Shown here piece by piece: positions 1 through 6,964 of a DNA stretch of 64,000 nt; the first letter of the stretch is position 1; each line of letters begins with the position of its first letter. The position numbers and the translations under genes are program-made. Under the pieces are notes generated by a model. It saw only the letters and a program-made list of their open reading frames with translations. It was not told where the DNA came from and made no database searches. This DNA comes from Dickeya zeae NCPPB 2538 (GTDB taxonomy: Bacteria > Pseudomonadota > Gammaproteobacteria > Enterobacterales > Enterobacteriaceae), in NCBI RefSeq assembly GCF_000406165.1, contig NZ_CM001977.1, positions 1,581,537-1,645,536 on the forward strand, read 5' to 3'.

Positions 1-23
1 AAAAACCCCAGACTTGCGTCTGG
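1..23. repeat. Partial copy of the tRNA-Ser terminator hairpin
   Basis: These 23 bases are identical to positions 169-191, the core of the terminator beyond the tRNA-Ser gene (A-run, CCCCAGAC, TTGC loop, GTCTGG). The T-rich right arm is missing here, because the sequence continues with AAAGAAG. The segment between the copies (24-162) has a short perfect hairpin (AAAACGGC / GCCGTTTT at 103-120) and no credible gene. A local duplication that left a truncated terminator is the simplest reading. Confidence 0.6.
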
Positions 24-162
24 AAAGAAGGGGAAGCGATACCGGCCCGGTCGGGATAGACTCGCGCGTGGCGCTCGCCCTGCGGGTCGCCTGCGGCGGT
101 CCAAAACGGCAGGCCGTTTTGTCGAACCCTGTCGAGGCTTCTCATCTGTCCCGTCATCGGTT

Positions 163-204
163 AAAAACAAAAACCCCAGACTTGCGTCTGGGGTTTTTGT
201 TTTT
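163..204 (-). terminator. Rho-independent terminator beyond tRNA-Ser, symmetrical
   Basis: Perfect 19-bp inverted repeat: AAAAACAAAAACCCCAGAC (163-181), TTGC loop, and its complement (186-204). The GC core is flanked by A-run and T-run, so it can terminate in either direction. It lies 4 nt beyond the 3' end of the tRNA-Ser gene and most likely ends that transcript. Confidence 0.85.
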
Positions 205-208
205 AATC

Positions 209-298
209 TGGCGGTGAGGGAGGGATTCGAACCCTCGATACGTTTTCACGTATACACACTTTCCAGGCGTGCTCCTTCAGCCACTCGGACACCTCACC
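209..298 (-). tRNA. tRNA-Ser (anticodon GGA)
   Basis: Reading the minus strand from 298, the acceptor arm GGTGAGG pairs with CCTCACC near the 3' end, followed by discriminator G and an encoded CCA (complement of 209-211). The anticodon loop carries GGA. A long variable arm (GTATACGTGAAAACGTATC) and a GTTCGAATC T-loop follow, as expected of class II tRNA-Ser. The length is 90 nt including CCA. It should read UCC and UCU serine codons. No flanking duplication of the 3' end, which would mark integration at this tRNA, was seen. Confidence 0.95.
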
Positions 299-430
299 GG
301 ATTGTTACCTCAAGGGCAACGGGGCGCTACTATAGGGAGTCACCCAGTTATGGTCAAGCAGTATTTCAGGCTTTTAAAACGTCTGGCTAACAGTTGTTCG
401 ACCTGAACAGACGTGCGTCAAATTACCGAT

Positions 431-459
431 AAAAAAAGACCACCGCGTATGCGGTGGTC
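431..459 (-). terminator. Terminator of the RpiB-like gene
   Basis: Perfect 9-bp stem GACCACCGC (438-446) / GCGGTGGTC (451-459) with a GTAT loop. The A7 run at 431-437 becomes a U-tract on the minus-strand transcript. It lies 22 nt beyond the stop codon of the isomerase gene. Confidence 0.9.
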
Positions 460-481
460 GGGATAACAGAGACTGGCTGAA

Positions 482-1120
482 TTAGTTCAGCAGGGATTTG
501 ATGAAACTGGCCAGCTCTGCGTTGGTACTGTTGGCGAAGAAATATTCCTGGAATTTCGGACCAGCGATAGCGCCTTTAACCAGATCCTGATCCAGACCTT
601 TCAGAATGGTGATCAGATCGTTGTAGGTCACTGCTTTTACTGCATCCAGGATTTTCTTGTTGCGCTGTTGCGGAGCAACGCGATCGCTCGGGTAACCACG
701 GCCACCTTCTTCTTTGAACAACTGGGTGAACAGGTTTTCCAGGTTCAGTTCAGCACCCCAGCCAAAGCCTTTGGCGTAAGGCAGAGAAACGGCATTACCG
801 TTATTGATCTGAGAGAACAGGTAAGCGTCAGACGGGTCAACAACCAGACCACAGATTACACCCGGGAAAGAGTTACAGGCCAGCATCGCACCCTGACCCG
901 TACCACAACCTGTAACCACGAAATCAGCGGCACCGGAGTTCAGCAGGATAGCAGCCAGAATACCGTTCTGGATGTAGGTCAGCTGTGCAGCGTCTTCAAC
1001 AGCATATTGACCGTAGTTGTGTACGGTGTGACCCATCGGTTCAACGGCTTTGGACAGAGCAGCCGCGATAATCGCGTTTTTTGCCGCCTGGCTGTTCTCG
1101 TTAATCAGTGCAATTTTCAT
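482..1120 (-). CDS. RpiB/LacA/LacB-family sugar-phosphate isomerase
   Basis: A 212-residue cytoplasmic protein. The first 140 residues have the RpiB/LacAB fold signature. The sequence TGCGTGQGAM near residue 72 corresponds to the active-site Cys-containing phosphate loop (CGSGIGMS in RpiB). The C-terminal 65 residues extend beyond classical RpiB (about 150 residues), as in the longer RpiB-like proteins of soft-rot bacteria. It should interconvert an aldose- and a ketose-phosphate, but the substrate cannot be read from sequence. The start is set by AAAGGAA 6 nt upstream of ATG. It is monocistronic, with its own promoter and terminator. A KdgR-like operator just after the predicted +1 suggests control by pectin catabolites. 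I recall a predicted isomerase called spiX in the KdgR regulon of Dickeya; this may be it, but I could not confirm that. Confidence 0.85.
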   Translation of the reverse strand: MKIALINENSQAAKNAIIAAALSKAVEPMGHTVHNYGQYAVEDAAQLTYIQNGILAAILLNSGAADFVVTGCGTGQGAMLACNSFPGVICGLVVDPSDAYLFSQINNGNAVSLPYAKGFGWGAELNLENLFTQLFKEEGGRGYPSDRVAPQQRNKKILDAVKAVTYNDLITILKGLDQDLVKGAIAGPKFQEYFFANSTNAELASFIKSLLN

Positions 1121-1154
1121 GTTCGTTCCTTTAAGTGTGCGGACAACTACATTT

Positions 1155-1173
1155 TTTAAAACACTATTTCATT
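1155..1173 (-). promoter_or_regulatory. Candidate KdgR operator
   Basis: Minus strand AATGAAATAGTGTTTTAAA matches the remembered KdgR palindrome (AATGAAAC..GTTTCATT type) at about 14 of 19 positions, with a perfect left half and a weaker right half. It lies about +5 to +23 relative to the predicted start of transcription of the RpiB-like gene, a normal repressor position. Confidence 0.4.
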
Positions 1174-1184
1174 TCAATTGGCCC

Positions 1185-1212
1185 AGTATACCTTGCTCAT
1201 CAGAAACCGCAA
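1185..1212 (-). promoter_or_regulatory. Predicted sigma-70 promoter of the RpiB-like gene
   Basis: On the minus strand, -35 TTGCGG (1207-1212) and -10 TATACT (1185-1190) are separated by 16 bp. The predicted start is near 1178, giving a leader of about 57 nt that contains the KdgR-like site. Confidence 0.5.
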
Positions 1213-1385
1213 ACCACCAGAAACCGGAATTGATCGCAAAAACGTGACCTGCTCGACCATCTCGTGATGACCGATGCTGCTGTGATGTGTTGTGCGAATG
1301 GGCTGGGTTGCCGGACGGCGTATTTAATGTGCAAACGGCACATGGTAAGGGGGTAGGTGTCAGGTATAACAGAAATAGTAATAAC

Positions 1386-1413
1386 AAAACGCGGCGTTAT
1401 CGCCGCGTTTTTT
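1386..1413. terminator. Bidirectional terminator downstream of fabA
   Basis: Stem AAAACGCGGCG (1386-1396) / CGCCGCGTTTT (1401-1411) with a TTAT loop and T-run on both strands. It lies 37 nt beyond the fabA stop. The rest of 1213-1449 holds nothing recognisable; the rmf gene that lies near fabA in E. coli was looked for and not found. Confidence 0.85.
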
Positions 1414-1449
1414 CTATTCATCTCATCGCTATCGATAAGCGACGCGGAA

Positions 1450-1968
1450 TTAGAATGTGCTGGTATCTTTGAACAGGCCGACTTTCAAATCGGTTGCTGT
1501 GTAGATCAGGCGACCATCAACCAACACTTCGCCGTCGGCGATGCCCATGATGAGCTTACGGTTGATAACGCGCTTGAAATGGATACGATATGTCACTTTT
1601 TTAGCGTTCGGCAGCACCTGCCCGGTGAACTTCACTTCGCCTACGCCCAGCGCTCGACCTTTACCTTCGCCGCCCAGCCAGCCGAGATAGAAACCAACTA
1701 ACTGCCACATTGCATCCAGACCCAGACAGCCTGGCATCACCGGGTCACCGATGAAGTGGCAACCGAAGAACCACAGATCAGGATTGATATCCAGTTCTGC
1801 TTCCACATAGCCTTTTCCATGCAGACCACCGTCTTCGGTCATAGAGATGACACGATCCATCATCAGCATGTTGCCGGCTGGCAGTTGTGGCCCTTGTGGC
1901 CCAAACAGTTCACCGCGTCCGCTGGCGAAAAGATCTTCTTTTGAATAGGAATCGCGTTTGTCTACCAT
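1450..1968 (-). CDS. fabA: 3-hydroxydecanoyl-ACP dehydratase/isomerase FabA
   Basis: 172 residues, the E. coli length. FabA dehydrates 3-hydroxyacyl-ACP and isomerises trans-2- to cis-3-decenoyl-ACP, the branch point for unsaturated fatty acids. The active-site pair is visible in the segment WFFGCHFIGDPVMPG as His71 and Asp85 (Met counted). The start MVDKRDSY is chosen by homology; an in-frame upstream extension to 2049 would run through the operator sites. FabR and FadR boxes upstream match the dual control known in E. coli. It lies downstream of lonH on the same strand but has its own control region. Confidence 0.97.
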   Translation of the reverse strand: MVDKRDSYSKEDLFASGRGELFGPQGPQLPAGNMLMMDRVISMTEDGGLHGKGYVEAELDINPDLWFFGCHFIGDPVMPGCLGLDAMWQLVGFYLGWLGGEGKGRALGVGEVKFTGQVLPNAKKVTYRIHFKRVINRKLIMGIADGEVLVDGRLIYTATDLKVGLFKDTSTF

Positions 1969-2005
1969 GTTTCTATAAGCCCTGTTTTTGTGGAGCAGGC
2001 AGGTT

Positions 2006-2023
2006 AGCGTACAGATGTACGCT
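2006..2023 (-). promoter_or_regulatory. FabR operator of fabA
   Basis: Perfect palindrome AGCGTACA-GA-TGTACGCT, the FabR recognition sequence described for enterobacterial fabA and fabB. It lies 38-55 nt upstream of the start codon. FabR represses unsaturated fatty acid synthesis when unsaturated acyl-thioesters are abundant. Confidence 0.85.
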
Positions 2024-2038
2024 GAGCAAGTCTGTTGC

Positions 2039-2055
2039 TTCTGGCCCAACCAGTT
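2039..2055 (-). promoter_or_regulatory. FadR activator site of fabA
   Basis: Minus strand AACTGGTTGGGCCAGAA matches the FadR consensus (AACTGGTCnGACCAGTT) at 12 of 16 defined positions. It lies just upstream of the FabR box and just after the lonH stop, the same order as in E. coli, where FadR activates fabA from near -40. Confidence 0.75.
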
Positions 2056-2058
2056 TCT

Positions 2059-3789
2059 TCAACGGAAAAACCACGGAAAGCGACGCCGTTCCGGTGGCGC
2101 CAACTGCGCGATTCGTTCACGGATCGCTGCCAGCAGGCTGGGTTGATGTTCATCGTCGTAAGGTATCTGCGTCAACAACGTCAGTGCTTCGGCAACCGAA
2201 TCCACGACGTAGATATGGAACTGATCGTTGCGCACAGCATCAACGACGTCCGGCAACAGGCATAAATGACGTTGATTGGTCGATGGGATGATTACCCCTT
2301 GCTTACCTGTCAGTCCGCGACGTTGGCATACTTCGAAGAACCCTTCGATTTTTTCGTTAACGCCACCAATCGGCTGTACATGCCCAAACTGGTCGACGGA
2401 ACCGGTCACAGCCAGTTGTTGATTGATAGGGCATTGCGACAAGGCACTCACCAGCGCGCTAAGTTCAGCCAGTGACGCACTATCGCCATCGACCTCACCA
2501 TAGGACTGTTCAAACACGATCGAGGCAGAAAATGGCAGCTGTTGCTCGAGTTCCAACTCGGAAATCAGAAACGCCTGCATGATCATCATACCTTTAGCAT
2601 GCAGGTTGCCACCCAATTCGGCCTTACGCTCGACATCGGTGAGTTCGCCATCGCCGGGATGGACCACGCAACTGATACGGGCCGGCTCACCAAACATCAG
2701 CGGGTAGCCAGGGTATTCCAGCACCGACAGGCCGTTGACCTGGCCAATCATGTCGCCTTCGGTTTCGATCAGAATCTGGCCTAATTCGATTTCATCCTGC
2801 ATGCGCTCGGACAGATATCCTTCGCGCCAGCGGCGTGCCGTCACCGAATCAATAAACGCTTGCCCGGTAATTTCTTCCTGGCGCGTATAGAGAGCCGCGT
2901 GTTTGAGCTGGTGAGTTAACCATTGCGGACATAACGGCACATTACCCTGATCGCCGCTATAGCGAACGGCCAGTGAGAACAGTTCCGGCCAGGCGTCGGC
3001 AGACAGCAACGGCAACTGATTTTCCAGACACAATGCGTTGATGTAAGAACACCAGTGCACCATATCTTCCGGCTCGATTAATTGCAGCTGCGACTCAAAT
3101 TCACCATAGATCGCCAGTTCGCCCAGTTCTGGTTCCATATCGTGGATATCGCCCAGACTGTCACGATCGCCGAGCACGACCAGACGCAGGTCGACCGGCA
3201 TCGGCGGGATCTCTACCGGTAACGGTCGTCGCTCATCGGGAGACAACCAGTGATATTGACCATCGATGATAATTTGCTTAAGCCGCAACCACATCAGCGG
3301 CTGGGCCAGCAATGTCCGTGCGGACAGTATCAGGGTACCGCCGTTGACGCGATGGAGCAGGCCGGGTTGCAGGCTGATGTCATCTTTGTACATCCGTACA
3401 CAGCCAAATAGCTGTTCCGGTTCGATCCACTCCTGATAGCCGCAGCGCAACGTAGCCGCAAAATTGTCATCCGGATACTGGGCTGGCTGAATGCTGATCT
3501 GACGTCCATCAATATGATAACGATAGCCAGATAGCGTTTCTGGCTGCCGTGCAGGCAACTGCGCGATGGCATTGGCAATCAAAGCCAGATAGGCATTATT
3601 CTCCTGTGCCTTCAGCAGCATAAACTGCGAAGGTGAGCGGGGATGGCAAAAAATCGTCAGCGCATCAGCAAGCCGAGGTTGCACCGCAGAGAACTCAGCG
3701 GGGGCAAGTTGGGCTGCCTGGGAGAATAACGTCTGATATGGCGTATGATCGGGCAGCAGGTGCTGCCATTCGAGTCGGTTATTGGTCAA
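2059..3789 (-). CDS. lonH: Lon-like ATP-independent protease homologue LonH (YcbZ)
   Basis: 576 residues, close to E. coli YcbZ. The C-terminal third is a Lon-type proteolytic domain. The Ser-Lys dyad is visible as DGDSAS (Ser437) and GGVNEKIEGF (Lys480). The N-terminal two thirds resemble an AAA+ module that has lost a recognisable Walker A P-loop, typical of this branch. The start is MTNNRLEWQHLL. It is divergent from matP, with a 208-bp shared upstream region. Substrates are not known with certainty; reported E. coli phenotypes concern ribosome and translation defects. Confidence 0.9.
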   Translation of the reverse strand: MTNNRLEWQHLLPDHTPYQTLFSQAAQLAPAEFSAVQPRLADALTIFCHPRSPSQFMLLKAQENNAYLALIANAIAQLPARQPETLSGYRYHIDGRQISIQPAQYPDDNFAATLRCGYQEWIEPEQLFGCVRMYKDDISLQPGLLHRVNGGTLILSARTLLAQPLMWLRLKQIIIDGQYHWLSPDERRPLPVEIPPMPVDLRLVVLGDRDSLGDIHDMEPELGELAIYGEFESQLQLIEPEDMVHWCSYINALCLENQLPLLSADAWPELFSLAVRYSGDQGNVPLCPQWLTHQLKHAALYTRQEEITGQAFIDSVTARRWREGYLSERMQDEIELGQILIETEGDMIGQVNGLSVLEYPGYPLMFGEPARISCVVHPGDGELTDVERKAELGGNLHAKGMMIMQAFLISELELEQQLPFSASIVFEQSYGEVDGDSASLAELSALVSALSQCPINQQLAVTGSVDQFGHVQPIGGVNEKIEGFFEVCQRRGLTGKQGVIIPSTNQRHLCLLPDVVDAVRNDQFHIYVVDSVAEALTLLTQIPYDDEHQPSLLAAIRERIAQLAPPERRRFPWFFR

Positions 3790-3997
3790 AGTATCTGCTG
3801 TAATCGTTTAAAGGAAAAGCGTAATTATACAAGAATTCTCAAGGCTGCATACGTGCAGAGGCGGGAGAGGCTAACAAGAGAGCATTCAGGGCCTATTCTG
3901 GGTGAAAAATAGCCAGACAGGGATTGCCTGTAGTGGGAATATCGGGCAACAATGGGGGCAAGTTCAGGCACGTTACACGGTCACTAAAGAATAATGT

Positions 3998-4471
3998 ATG
4001 AAATATCAACAACTAAAAAATCTTGAGTGCGGCTGGAAGTGGAAGTACCTGGTTAAAAAACATCGTGAGGGTGAGCCTATAACGCGCTTTATTGAGCAAA
4101 GTGCAGCTGATGAAGCCGTCAACCGGCTATTGAAAATGGAAAGTCAGCCGGTGCTGGTACTGGAGTGGATTGCGCAGTGCATGAATCCCACTCTGGAGAA
4201 TCGCATGAAGCAGACGATTCGAGCCCGGCGTAAACGGCATTTCAACGCGGAACACCAGCACACCCGTAAAAAATCTATCGATCTCGATTATCTGGTGTGG
4301 CAACGTCTGGCAGCGCTGGCGCAGCGTCGCGGTATTACCCTGTCGGAAACTATTGTGCAATTGCTTGAAGACGCAGAGCATAAAGAAAAGTACGCCAGCC
4401 AGATGTCGCTGCTCAGACAAGACCTCCAGGCCTTGCTAAATCAGCCACCGGAAAATGACGTTTCTGACTGA
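3998..4471 (+). CDS. matP: Macrodomain Ter protein MatP
   Basis: 157 residues (E. coli 150). The N-terminal helical segment begins MKYQQLKNLECGWKWKYL. A ribbon-helix-helix core is at about 93-125 (SIDLDYLVWQRLAALAQRRG), and a C-terminal coiled coil follows (tetramerisation and septum contact in the family). MatP binds matS sites (GTGACRNYGTCAC) to compact the terminus region and delay sister separation. I scanned for matS here and saw none, consistent with matP lying outside Ter as in E. coli. In E. coli ompA and sulA follow; here they do not. Confidence 0.95.
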   Translation: MKYQQLKNLECGWKWKYLVKKHREGEPITRFIEQSAADEAVNRLLKMESQPVLVLEWIAQCMNPTLENRMKQTIRARRKRHFNAEHQHTRKKSIDLDYLVWQRLAALAQRRGITLSETIVQLLEDAEHKEKYASQMSLLRQDLQALLNQPPENDVSD

Positions 4472-4702
4472 AACATATCGGTGATAACGCGCTATTTCAT
4501 AAGTTAAGTTCATCGATTAAGCAGGGGTTACTCGTTAAGCCGCGTTAATGCGTTATCCCTGATGTTAGCCTTCTCTGTGCACGCGGTGTTCCATAGCAGA
4601 CTTCAGACCTCATCTCCGAGAGTACCGGGCAGTTCCGCATACCAACACATTTCCACATGCTAACTGATTGCCCTGAGACTTAAATTATTTTGGGTACAAT
4701 AA
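4472..4702. other. Intergenic, no gene seen
   Basis: A 231-bp gap between convergent matP and the OrtT-like gene. No strong terminator hairpin, no open frame with a ribosome site, and no matS-like sequence was found. Confidence 0.5.
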
Positions 4703-4888
4703 TTAAAAAAATGAAAAAACGATGACGACCGGAAAACTTAATGGCCAGGTGACACCAATTAATATGGCGGCTAAAAAACGCATGATTAACGAATTATCTT
4801 TGCTCATAAAAAAAGTAAATATCATCGAGACCGAAAGGCCCAGGAAATAGAGGGTTCTGATCATTTCCCACAGGTGATGGTGTGACAC
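4703..4888 (-). CDS. GhoT/OrtT-family small membrane toxin
   Basis: 61 residues with two predicted membrane segments (about 10-28 and 36-60). The C-terminal signature GVTWPLSFPVVIVFSFF is almost the same as the GATWPMSFPVALLFSLF I recall for E. coli OrtT. A short loop FMSKDNSLIMRF joins the helices, as in OrtT (FLSHDKKRIRF). Family members insert in the inner membrane and lower proton motive force and ATP. OrtT is described as an orphan toxin acting in the stringent response; GhoT pairs with GhoS. No GhoS-like gene lies next to it here. The start is GTG at 4888, preceded by AAGGAAG with 5-nt spacing; an internal ATG (residue 9) is possible. It has a good predicted promoter of its own. Confidence 0.8.
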   Translation of the reverse strand: MSHHHLWEMIRTLYFLGLSVSMIFTFFMSKDNSLIMRFLAAILIGVTWPLSFPVVIVFSFF

Positions 4889-4918
4889 ATTTACTTCCTT
4901 ATGGTTGCAGGGGCGCGT

Positions 4919-4947
4919 ATTCTATGCCGTTAAAATTTTACGATCAA
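4919..4947 (-). promoter_or_regulatory. Predicted promoter of the OrtT-like gene
   Basis: Minus strand -35 TTGATC (4942-4947), 17-bp spacer, -10 TAGAAT (4919-4924). The predicted transcript would start about 24 nt before the GTG start codon. The -35 overlaps an ATCGATTGATCG palindrome-like stretch. Confidence 0.55.
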
Positions 4948-5486
4948 TCGATTAACCGACCTGAGTGATGCCTGTGTGGACATACCGGCGGGTAAACCTT
5001 GCCACACGGCCACTCAGCGAACATCACCACTGTCGTGGCAGACTCTCACTATGCGTGCCTGAGTGCCGGAAAAATGTTAACAGCATGGAATGCCGCTGCT
5101 GTTGGGCACTCAGCCGTAAAATTTACTTTGTAATAATATTACACAGAGTCAGATTTTATTTTTGTCAGATATGTCAAAGAATACAAATCCGGAATAGTCT
5201 GAGCTGCGTTTATCCCTTTTTTAGATAATTATTTATTTTCAGGCAAAGTATAAAACGCAATGTGTGGCTGTGATAAAACTCGCTACTCACGGTGTATAGT
5301 CAGGATACGTTTAAAAAGCGGATGCGTTAAAAAGAATAAAACCGAGATCTATATCACATCAAAAACACGTATTTTTTATGTTTTTTTGTTATTTATATGA
5401 CGATTATATTAATTTTTTGTTTCAGTATGGACTTTACTAAAGGACTGGCATAGTTTGGGACTTTATCCTGCCAGAAAGGTAATGAA
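4948..5486. other. Long AT-rich intergenic region, no gene seen
   Basis: 539 bp between the divergent toxin and RHH genes. It becomes very AT-rich from about 5120 (runs of T and A at 5370-5425), suggesting a transferred or H-NS-bound segment. The open frames here lack ribosome sites and family features. No clear RNA gene was recognised. Confidence 0.4.
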
Positions 5487-5762
5487 ATGAGTGAGATATC
5501 CAGTCTGTCACTGAAAATCCCATCAGAGCTGAAAGAAAAGATCAAAGCTGCCGCGTTGGAAAACGAGGTTTCTATCAGCGCTGAGGTCAGTGCCCGTTTG
5601 CTGAGAAGTTTTGATATCGAAGATCATGCCCATGACGCTGATGAGGCAGAGATCGTTGATAGCCAGAACACGGAAGAGATCGTCGAACAACCGCTGACAG
5701 CGAAGGAAATCAAGAAACTTCGCCAGTTGCTAAAAGGCAAAGGAACATCCAGGAAGAAATAA
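5487..5762 (+). CDS. Arc/TraY-like ribbon-helix-helix protein, orphan
   Basis: 91 residues. The N-terminal 45 match a ribbon-helix-helix DNA-binding domain: beta strand SLSLKIPSELK, helix KEKIKAAALENE, turn VSIS, helix AEVSARLLRSF. A very acidic linker (about 46-66) and a basic tail (KEIKKLRQLLKGKG, then SRKK) follow. Such proteins act as dimers and usually repress their own promoter or a neighbouring toxin or mobility gene. No toxin lies directly downstream, so the target is unknown. AAAGGTAATGA precedes ATG. A terminator follows. Confidence 0.75.
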   Translation: MSEISSLSLKIPSELKEKIKAAALENEVSISAEVSARLLRSFDIEDHAHDADEAEIVDSQNTEEIVEQPLTAKEIKKLRQLLKGKGTSRKK

Positions 5763-5774
5763 TCCGTGCCTTGC

Positions 5775-5817
5775 ATGCTGTATCAGCCTTAAGTGGTACA
5801 GCATTTATCTTGTTTTT
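5775..5817 (+). terminator. Terminator of the RHH gene
   Basis: Stem ATGCTGTA (5775-5782) / TACAGCAT (5797-5804) with a 14-nt loop, followed by T-rich TTATCTTGTTTTT. It begins 12 nt past the stop codon. Confidence 0.65.
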
Positions 5818-5952
5818 CTCGATTGAGTTTGAGCCCCCGCTTTCCCTGCCTGCTTCATCAATACAGCCGCCTTATCCCCGTATGCTTGATAGCAACAGCG
5901 TCGTTGCAAAGAGAAGGGTAGCCTGAAGGAACTTTTACCTGATTCGGACTAC

Positions 5953-6447
5953 TCAGTTTTCATCAACTGTTGTTAGCACAGGGTGTCGTGTGTATTGTTC
6001 GCTATGATCTGATGCCGATAGTCGACCACGCCGGTTCCAGTAAGGCATGAGAGATGACGAAGGCGAACAAACAGCATCCAGTGTATCTGAATAAAGCTGG
6101 GTGCCGTTTTGCCAGGTGTTCGCCTGAAAAATAAACATTGCGCTATCTTTCCAAAAAAAACCGAATATTTTCCTGCTCTCTTGCAGAGAAACGTGTGTTC
6201 CTATGAAAAGTATTTTCGGATCAAAAATATTGCTTAAATAGACAGTCACATTATTTATAGCGTAATGATATGGAAAATTTTGTAAGATTTTCCTGTCAAC
6301 AACAACAATGCACTTACTATTCTTTTTATAATATGAAACAATCCACCATCGGTGTGATTTCATCACAGAGATGACGCTGATAATGAGGATGGCAGGACGC
6401 CGAATCCGATTATTGCAATCAATATCTAATAGATATAACTGTGCCAT
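5953..6447 (-). CDS. Hypothetical protein, doubtful
   Basis: A 164-codon open frame on the minus strand, not recognised. A hydrophobic beta-rich stretch (RPAILIISVISVM) starts near residue 17, with further IVVVD and KILFIGTHVSL segments, so it might be the receiver-like N-terminal part of a regulator that lost its C-terminal half. The last 50 residues are low in structure and come from GC-richer DNA. No good ribosome site precedes ATG. A frame this long in AT-rich DNA is unlikely by chance, which is the main support. Confidence 0.3.
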   Translation of the reverse strand: MAQLYLLDIDCNNRIRRPAILIISVISVMKSHRWWIVSYYKKNSKCIVVVDRKILQNFPYHYAINNVTVYLSNIFDPKILFIGTHVSLQESRKIFGFFWKDSAMFIFQANTWQNGTQLYSDTLDAVCSPSSSLMPYWNRRGRLSASDHSEQYTRHPVLTTVDEN

Positions 6448-6502
6448 GTTTCAGACTTAACACTAAACCATGCAGGGTTGCTTTAGCGACGGATTCATCG
6501 CA

Positions 6503-6521
6503 GGAAATGATAATCATGGAG
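6503..6521. promoter_or_regulatory. Weak Fur-like box
   Basis: The core AATGATAATCAT (6506-6517) is a perfect match to the centre of the Fur consensus (GATAATGATAATCATTATC), but the outer bases do not match. It lies between the divergent starts of the 6447 and 6528 ORFs. It may be chance in AT-rich DNA. Confidence 0.25.
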
Positions 6522-6527
6522 GATAAT

Positions 6528-6743
6528 GTGATTTCCAGACATAAAATATACGGTAAATGTACCCACTGTACCAACCGAGACATATTAAAGCCCGACTTTC
6601 CCCGATGTGCATTTCCCCAATGTACATTGCATCACACAGATGCTGTCACCTGTCGCTCAGGTAAGAGATCAGTGCTGTTATCTTACTTCTCGTTCTTTCT
6701 ATATGGGGATATATCCCAAATGGGTATATATCCAATACAGTGA
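6528..6743 (+). CDS. Small cysteine-rich ORF, doubtful
   Basis: 71 residues from a GTG start preceded by a strong GGAGGATAAT ribosome site. An in-frame ATG 12 nt upstream has no comparable site. It has five Cys and two His early on (CTHC, then CAFPQCTLHH, then TC), which might form a small zinc-binding knuckle, then a hydrophobic stretch SVLLSYFSFFLYG. I do not recognise the family. The codon pattern is unconvincing, and the frame ends inside a palindromic AT-rich repeat. Confidence 0.25.
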   Translation: MISRHKIYGKCTHCTNRDILKPDFPRCAFPQCTLHHTDAVTCRSGKRSVLLSYFSFFLYGDISQMGIYPIQ

Positions 6744-6776
6744 TATACCTCAAATAATTTGAAAGTCAGGACAAAA
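6705..6776. repeat. AT-rich palindrome cluster with degenerate soft-rot intergenic repeat end
   Basis: The perfect 12-bp palindrome GGGATATATCCC (6706-6717) is followed by GGGTATATATCC and GATATACC. The next part (ACCTCAAATAATTTGAAAG) resembles a decayed end of the TACCCAAAATAATTCGAGTTGC repeat seen better at 55488 and 59587. Confidence 0.4.
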
Positions 6777-6893
6777 TGCGTACGCGCCACGCGGGGTACT
6801 TTAGGGCAAGTTCAGGCTGAAGTATGGCGTGTATAGAGGGGGAACCCATGATTCATACAGCCAAAAGAATGAATCTGCCAAGGTATGGGATCG

Positions 6894-6914
6894 GGTAAAT
6901 ATACATTATTTACC
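6894..6914. promoter_or_regulatory. Inverted repeat upstream of the chemoreceptor gene
   Basis: Perfect 8-bp arms GGTAAATA / TATTTACC with a 5-bp spacer. It is immediately followed by a second one, CCAAT-N6-ATTGG (6913-6928). It lies 50-70 bp before the mcp start, where an operator would be expected. No convincing sigma-28 promoter was found. Confidence 0.3.
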
Positions 6915-6964
6915 AATCGGTTTATTGGATTGTAAACAAAAGGATTTTATTAAAGGGGCTCATA

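Noticed and set aside
14..217. 67-codon frame at the left edge running into the terminator and tRNA
   Set aside because: It translates a terminator repeat and has no protein-like features.
281..300. Possible phage attachment duplication of the tRNA-Ser end
   Set aside because: The tRNA end sequence was not found again in the window.
668..1159. 163-codon frame antisense to the isomerase gene
   Set aside because: Complete overlap with a well-supported gene and no promoter or ribosome site.
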